From Nemania diffusa (taxonomy: Eukaryota; Ascomycota; Sordariomycetes; Xylariales; Xylariaceae): a DNA stretch of 64,000 bases. The notes beneath the pieces are model-generated. The model was not told the origin of the DNA. It searched no databases and saw only the letters and a program-made list of their open reading frames with translations. Location: the NCBI GenBank assembly GCA_038501195.1, contig JBBPUQ010000004.1, positions 4,664,001-4,728,000 on the forward strand. Reading direction: 5' to 3'. A program made the position numbers and the translations under genes. Positions 58,715-64,000 of the stretch are shown here, one piece after another; the stretch's first letter is position 1, and each line of letters begins with the position of its first letter.

Positions 58715-58973
58715 TATTATATGTTAATATTTGCAGAAAATAAAGCTATTAATTAAATAACTCAATTGTATATAAAAATTTAAGTATAAAAAAAAAAAGA
58801 AAAAATAGAAAATTTAGCTAGTACAGGGTAATAAAAATAAGTAGTGTATAAGCTGCCTAAAACAGTGAGCTTTGGCAATAAGTAGGTTCTGCAAAAAAAA
58901 AAGAAGAAGCGAAAAGATTGCAGTATGTAGCTAAGGTGACTGCACAGCTTGCACCAGCCACTATACTATAACT
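58715..58973. repeat. Nested element, right LTR (259 bp)
   Basis: It is the partner of 52190-52448. Its 3' half retains near-normal composition (gtgactgcacagcttgcacc), which gives a good view of the original LTR end. Confidence 0.9.
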
Positions 58974-58978
58974 TTAAG
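58974..58978. repeat. Right target-site duplication (TTAAG) of the nested element
   Basis: It is identical to 52185-52189 and lies immediately after the right nested LTR. Confidence 0.85.
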
Positions 58979-60603
58979 TTTTTTATTTATTTAATACTTT
59001 TAAAAATATTAAATTAATAGTAATTTTTTTAATATAAATTATATTATATAGCTTTATTACTTTTGATTTTTTTAATTTTTAAAACTTAATATTTATATTT
59101 TTATAAGTTAAAATTAAAAAAATAAAGTTTTTAATATATATATAATCTTTTAAATTAATAGCTTAAATATTGTAAAATTAATTTATTTTATTAAATATAT
59201 ATATATTAATATTTAAATTTAAAATAATTAAATTTTTTAATAAATAAACTATTTTATTATTATAAATAAAATATATAAATATAGTTTTTATTGCTTTTTT
59301 AATTAATTAAAAAGTTTTATTTGTTTTTTTTTATTAGTTTTTTGCTTTTTAATTTTAATTTTTTTTGTTAGTTTTAAGTTTTTTTTAAAGTTTTTTTTAA
59401 CTAAAACTTTAACTTTTAAACTTATAAATTAGTTATTAAAAATTATTTCAAAAAAAAAATACTAATATAATTACTAAAAATAACAGTTTATTTTATATAT
59501 TATATAAAAAAAACTATTTTAAAAGTTAATATTTAATTGTAGCTTTTTTTAAAATGTTAATAATTTGTTTTTTTTTTTTTAAATTATTAAGTTTGCTTAA
59601 TTTTTTTTTCGAAGTTTTTTTTTATTTTAAAATTTTTTAGTTTTATTAAAAGCTTTATTTAAATTTTTTTTTAGTTTTTTATTATTAAAAATAGCAGCAA
59701 AAAAGCTTTTTATTACTTTTTTAGTTTTTAATAAAAGTTTTTAACAAAATATATATTTTTAAAACTTTGTTTTGATTTTTTTATATATTATTTTTTTGTT
59801 TTATATAACTTTTATATAATTAATTATTAAAACAATTACTTATTTAAATAAAATTACTAAAAAAGCTTTTTTTAAATCAATTATTATAAAATAAATATTT
59901 TTAAAATTAAAGTTGTTATATTTAATAGTTTTATTTATTATATTTATTTAAAAAAAAGCTTAAACTAATAAATTTTTAAATATTTTATTAAAAAGCTTTT
60001 TTATTAAAATCGTATATTTTTTTTATAAATTAATTTAAAAAAAAAGTATTATATAACTTTTTATTTTTTATAAAAAGTTGTACTATTAATTAATAAATTT
60101 TTTATTTTTTATAATAATATGTTTATATTTTTAAAAAATAATAAAAATTATTTATTTTTGCAGTTTTTTTATTTAATAGTAATATTTGTTATATTTTTTA
60201 CTTATATAAATATAAATATTTCAGTTAATATTAAAAACTGTTTTTTTTTAATTGTAAAATTTATAATTTTTGTAGCAAATTTGTTATTGCTTTTTTTTAC
60301 TTATAAAGTTATAAATAAAACTTTTTATGTTAATTTAAGTTAGTTTATAAAATTGTAAAAATAATTAGCAAAATTAAGTTTTAAAAACTTTATAATTTAA
60401 AAAGTTTTATTTTTATATTAAACAAACTTTTTAATTTTTAGTTGTAATACTTTTGCTAAAAATTTTTTATTTTATTAATAAAAGTTTTTTTGTTTAATAA
60501 AAAAAATAAAATTATTATTAGCTATTTTATTTAATCGATCAAACTATTATTTTATTATAAATAGCTTTAGTTTTAAACTTAAAAAATATATAAAACTTTT
60601 AAT
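58979..60603. other. RIP-converted right body of the outer element
   Basis: The A/T-only composition continues. A 74-codon frame at 60119-60343 is low-complexity Phe/Asn/Ile/Lys and is rejected as a gene. Confidence 0.8.
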
Positions 60604-60806
60604 TGTTAAAAATAAACTTTTTAAATTAATTAAATTAATTAGTATAATTATTGTTGTTATATGTTATTGCTGTTTTAAGAGATTTTTCTCTAGTATACAA
60701 AATAAGTATATAAATAGAACTCTTTAAAACAGAAAGTACCCCTTTCTGGTTAGAGCTTTCCAGCACCCAAAATACAGAGCCTAATTTACCCCTTATATAT
60801 CTAACA
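60604..60806. repeat. Outer element, right LTR (203 bp)
   Basis: It is the partner of 48193-48395. Its 5' part is A/T-converted, while the last ~85 bp keep normal composition up to the terminal ctaaca. The original LTR is therefore readable by combining the outer halves of the two copies. Confidence 0.92.
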
Positions 60807-60811
60807 GCATG
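60807..60811. repeat. Right target-site duplication (GCATG) of the outer LTR element
   Basis: It is identical to 48188-48192 and confirms insertion by retroviral-type integration. Confidence 0.92.
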
Positions 60812-62656
60812 TCTTCGCCGGCCTTCCTTAAAGAATAGGCAGGGATTGGTATGTGGCGGTGCCCTGTGTGCCGCCACTTTGTCTACCTAGTACCTATTAA
60901 TCAGGGGTAAGGGGCTCTGGCTCTGGCTCGTGCCATGAAATTCATGATCCCTTATCAGACCTTATGTAGCTACAACATTCAAGATTCAAGGTACTTATTG
61001 TGGAAAATAAGATACCTATTGGCACGCTCATGAACCTCCCCAAGCCAAATAACAACGGCTGCAGGTGTTAAGCAACTAAATTTATAGATTGACCGTGGAT
61101 CTCAAAGTACAGTAAGTTATGCACCCCCTGTGCCTATGAACACAAGAGCGGCTTCTCGCATCAAGGGAAATGCTGTTTAATTTCAACATGCATTTTCTTA
61201 TTAATGCTGATGTACAGTGTGATTGCGTGACATCACTTATCTCCCCATAATTCTTTAGCACTAGGGAACTGTATTAGGAACCACTCCAGCTCTTTACCAG
61301 GTACTCTATTTAGTACTCTAGGCCACGTTTAATGTAACATTCTTCTTTCTTATATGCTAGGTAGGTATTTATGAATTCTTATATGGCTTAAATATCTATG
61401 TGTTTTATTTTTCGGTAGGCAGATCATGGTTTATCTAGTGAGAAGCACATACTAGTTACTTATAGTTATAAATATCTACATGCATCCAAGGGAGAGCCAT
61501 CCCGGCTTAGAATGTTACCTCCACCTACCTACCTACCTAAGCCTACCTGGTAGATATAGAACACGTAGGTGGTCGATACTTTAAAATAGATACTTGGGTT
61601 ATAGCATTTAACAGACTCTTAATATTCATTCTAATACCTACTGCATTGCACTTATAATCTACCTAAGCATCTAGAGGTAATTCAAGTTCACATTAAGGAA
61701 GAGTACAGCATCAGGTAGCAAATATATACATTAGGTACATATGTATGTAGGTACCTAAGGTACTTACAGAGGTACATATAGTCTGTGATATGTAATGGTG
61801 CACTGGTCATCTACATGCCTCAGGTAGGTAGGTAAGTACCTAAGGTAAGCTAAGCTAAGCTGTTCAGCCAGTAATACTGCTTGCTGTACTGTAGATCAGC
61901 ATACGCACGCTAGATGGGGCGCCAAATGCAGGCACATGTGCGGATGCTGGCGTAAATGGCGCCGGCGCAGGGGGCGGGAAACCAGATGTTCAAGTCGAGC
62001 CGGACAAGAAGAAACATTCAAGTCGATAGGTAGTGGAAGTTAGTTGTAAGATAAAGTACTGTTTGTTGCCAATCTACAATCACAATCATCTGCAATTCCT
62101 ACCTAGTTCTGCTAATAACGGCAGGTACCTACTTACCTACTTACCCTATGTACCTTCCAGGGCATTAATTACCTGAAGAGGAGGTACCACATGCCCAAGC
62201 TAGCTACATCTCCTTCATAACCAGACGGTCGACAGCTAAAAAAAAAGGATCAAACAACGTAAACCAGGCAGGCACCTCACTTCCATGCTTGCGCGCTCTT
62301 CTCTCACCGACGATTAACACCTAGCAACATACGTCCGACTGTAACACCAACATCAGATACCTAACTTCCCTTTCCCCGCCTCTCCCTTTTGAACGCCGCC
62401 TTGCAGTAGCCTGCTCACGTTGTCGACAAATCCCCAAACGCATACGATACCCCATTCAACGTTGCATCGTCTGCACTTCTCCCACGGCCTTCCCCAACAC
62501 CGACTTGTCCATACAATTTGGATTGGTTCATTGGTAATGGCAACGACGCCTTGAGTACAACACTGCCCGAATTCCTGTCTGTTACCGACCCTAATATCGA
62601 CCCCGGTTCTCAAAGATACTCCACCCCCGTCTCCTGCTTGTTTATCGGCTGGCAAC
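60812..62656. other. Intergenic region, 1.8 kb, rich in ggtacctacc-like words
   Basis: Normal base composition resumes abruptly after the element. Words such as cctacctacctacctaag and gtaggtaggtaagtacctaa recur at 61525-61550, 61730-61765, 61820-61860 and 62120-62155. It contains the promoter and leader of the Rab-GAP gene. No gene or RNA was supported. Confidence 0.5.
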
Positions 62657-64000
62657 ATGTCGGCCCTCGAGGAAGCTGTCTCTGGAACAACCCCCCGAGT
62701 CGATGATTCGTCAACTGCTTCGGACAAGGAGACAGTATGTACATTCATTACAAACAGGCACTCCTAAATCTACTTTTTTCTCAAGCTTACTGCGTCAAAG
62801 GCCTGGGATATGTTTAGACTAATCTTTTGCTTCCATCTAGGACCAGTTCGAAGATGCCATGGACACAGGATCTGTCCGATCACTTACAAATCGGAAGGTT
62901 TCCCAGCCAAAGTTGCCGCCCCCGGCCGGCATTGACACAAACACTGCCTCCGAAGTGCCAGAAAGCCCCGTGAACACAGAAACCCCGAATGGCTACACAG
63001 GAGATGAGGCTGCCGAGAAACAGGACGACCAAGAGGGCACTGTCGCCACAGACTCGGCCAGGACTTCAAAGCGACTTTCACATGCTTCTTTAGATAATGT
63101 AGATCTTGGCGACGGTCCCGCGACCGAATACCCAAAAGGTTGGTCACCTCCGAAGAACTGCTCCTGTATGAAATTCATCGGCTAATCTTGGAGTAGAAGA
63201 CCAACCTGTTCCAGCAGCACAGAAACAGCCTACAAAGAAGCTTTCCCTTAGCAACATTGCATCCTCCCTCCCTTCAATGCCATGGTCTCCGTCGAATGCT
63301 GAATCCCCGCCGAAACCAAGTCCCGTCCCACCTACCTCCAACACAACCGTGCCGCCTCCACCGCCTCCACCGGCGCGAAAGATCACAAGCCCCTTTTCTT
63401 GGCTGTCTAGAAATTCTGGTCCTAAAGAAAATGTTGCGCCGGCCGCTCTGGGTAGCGCAGGCTCCCCCAGGCGGAACACAGCAAGCTCGGTAGCTACACT
63501 AACTAGCAATCCGGAAATGATGCTAAGCAAACTGGAAGAAGAAAACCCATCGGCAGGTGCCAATGGAGCATATCGACTATCAAGAAACAGCCTACGGGAC
63601 CGATTTAAGATGGTTCGCCTACGAGAAGAGGCGGGCATATCCTTAAACCCAGACGACGATGAACAGTCCCCAGGCGCTGTCGCGAACTTAATTGCTCGAT
63701 CGGCTACTATGGGCGCGAGCCCTGGTACGGAGGGTGCCGAGGGATTCAATATGCAACCACCACCGTCACCGCTACCCGCAACCGCGGATACGAACTTGGC
63801 TCCAGGCACTGTCTCCGGCGTCTCAGCTGGCCCGTCTGCTATGACTGATACTCCAGTCGACTGGGACCTCTGGCAGTCTGTTGTTTACGAGGGGCCAGCC
63901 GCTGTCGCCCGTACAAGCCCCGAAGAACTGAACCGGGCGATCGCAACCGGTATCCCCAACGCCATCCGTGGCGTGGTTTGGCAAGTCTTGGCTCAAAGCA
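62657..64000 (+). CDS. TBC-domain Rab GTPase-activating protein (Gyp5-like), 5' part, runs off the window
   Basis: Three exons are visible (62657-62734, 62841-63138, 63194 to the edge), with consistent phases. The first ~330 residues are disordered: Ser/Thr/Pro-rich, with a poly-Pro tract before ARKITSPFSWLSRNS. The visible end, VDWDLWQSVVYEGPAAV, ELNRAIATGIPNAIRGVVWQVL, is the start of a TBC domain with the GIPxxxRGxxW signature. The catalytic IxxDxxR and YxQ fingers lie beyond the window. TBC proteins with this N-terminal layout resemble fungal Gyp5 and related GAPs for Ypt1/Sec4-type Rabs in secretion. The subfamily is inference. Confidence 0.88.

Larger units (their letters stand above)
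52190..58973. mobile_element. Nested LTR retrotransposon, decayed by RIP, 6.8 kb
   Basis: Two 259-bp direct repeats (52190-52448 and 58715-58973) begin TGTTATATG (TATTATATG in the right copy) and align gap-free through an A-rich run. TTAAG duplications flank the pair. The LTR sequence differs from that of the outer element, so it is another family. Copy differences are transitions. The interior has more T and G than A and C on the + strand, unlike the outer body. A 67-codon frame at 55518-55721 is A/T-driven and is not evidence of a gene. Confidence 0.9.
48193..60806. mobile_element. Outer LTR retrotransposon, decayed by RIP, 12.6 kb including a nested insertion
   Basis: It is bounded by two 203-bp direct repeats starting TGTTAG and ending CTAACA (TTAATA in the mutated left copy) and by the 5-bp duplication GCATG. 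Without the nested element the body is about 5.8 kb, normal for an LTR retrotransposon. The interior is almost pure A/T with stop codons in every frame, so gag/pol genes, the superfamily and the orientation cannot be read. Differences between the two LTR copies are transitions (C/T and G/A), the mark of repeat-induced point mutation. The element lies 130 bp downstream of the tRNA-Met gene. Confidence 0.92.

Noticed and set aside
60119..60343. 74-codon hydrophobic frame in the A/T block
   Set aside because: It is A/T-driven low complexity inside a RIP-mutated element, not a membrane protein gene.
48193..60806. Possible centromere, mitochondrial insertion or CRISPR-like array
   Set aside because: The A/T block is fully delimited by paired LTRs and target duplications; no spaced identical repeats or mitochondrial genes are visible.
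60635..60877. 80-codon frame antisense across the right outer LTR
   Set aside because: It crosses the LTR boundary and target duplication, so it is a chance frame.

Overview
The window looks like nuclear DNA of a filamentous ascomycete (Pezizomycotina, most likely Sordariomycetes; the class is inference). Genes carry several short introns (46-160 nt) with GT-AG ends and CTAAC/CTGAC-like branch sites. The gene families are fungal: Zn2Cys6 regulators, a HET-domain protein, DUF3433 and DUF7703 membrane proteins, and a CBM1-GH5 cellulase. A 12.6 kb block of extreme A+T content carries the transition-only signature of repeat-induced point mutation (RIP). Exon boundaries below were derived by hand from frame and splice-site consistency.

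Region 1 (582-9099) is a compact aromatic catabolic locus. It holds a Zn2Cys6 activator (-), an extradiol ring-cleavage dioxygenase (-), a divergent FAD-dependent aromatic hydroxylase (+) and a fumarylacetoacetate-hydrolase-family enzyme (-). Together they could hydroxylate a ring, open it by meta cleavage and process the open product. The FAH-family gene has a one-base frameshift in a C5 run (+ strand), so the pathway may be broken in this isolate, or the assembly is wrong there.

Region 2 (10497-16844) holds a 1064-aa single-exon protein with an N-terminal HET domain and a complete C-terminal protein kinase domain, a 136-aa unknown protein, and a CorA-like membrane protein with a coiled coil. 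Region 3 (19061-36617) holds housekeeping genes: AldA-type aldehyde dehydrogenase, a Tbf1-like telobox protein, a 1505-aa DUF3433 membrane protein and a MINDY-type deubiquitinase ending in a CAAX box. Two TA-flanked palindromes (128 and 135 bp) that look like MITEs lie in the intergenic DNA at 23131-23488.

Region 4 (37545-46957) holds a PhyH-family dioxygenase, a second Zn2Cys6 regulator whose zinc cluster is spread over four very short exons, a steroid 5-alpha-reductase-family enzyme, a CBM1-GH5 endoglucanase and a DUF7703 membrane protein. The first three could form a small functional unit. An intron-containing tRNA-Met(CAT) follows at 47962-48062.

Region 5 (48193-60806) is a decayed LTR retrotransposon (203-bp LTRs, 5-bp target duplication GCATG) inserted 130 bp downstream of the tRNA. 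A second LTR retrotransposon is nested inside it (52190-58973, 259-bp LTRs, duplication TTAAG). Both are so heavily C-to-T/G-to-A mutated that no coding capacity remains. Gene-bearing DNA resumes at 60812, and the window ends inside a TBC-domain Rab-GAP gene (62657 to the edge).
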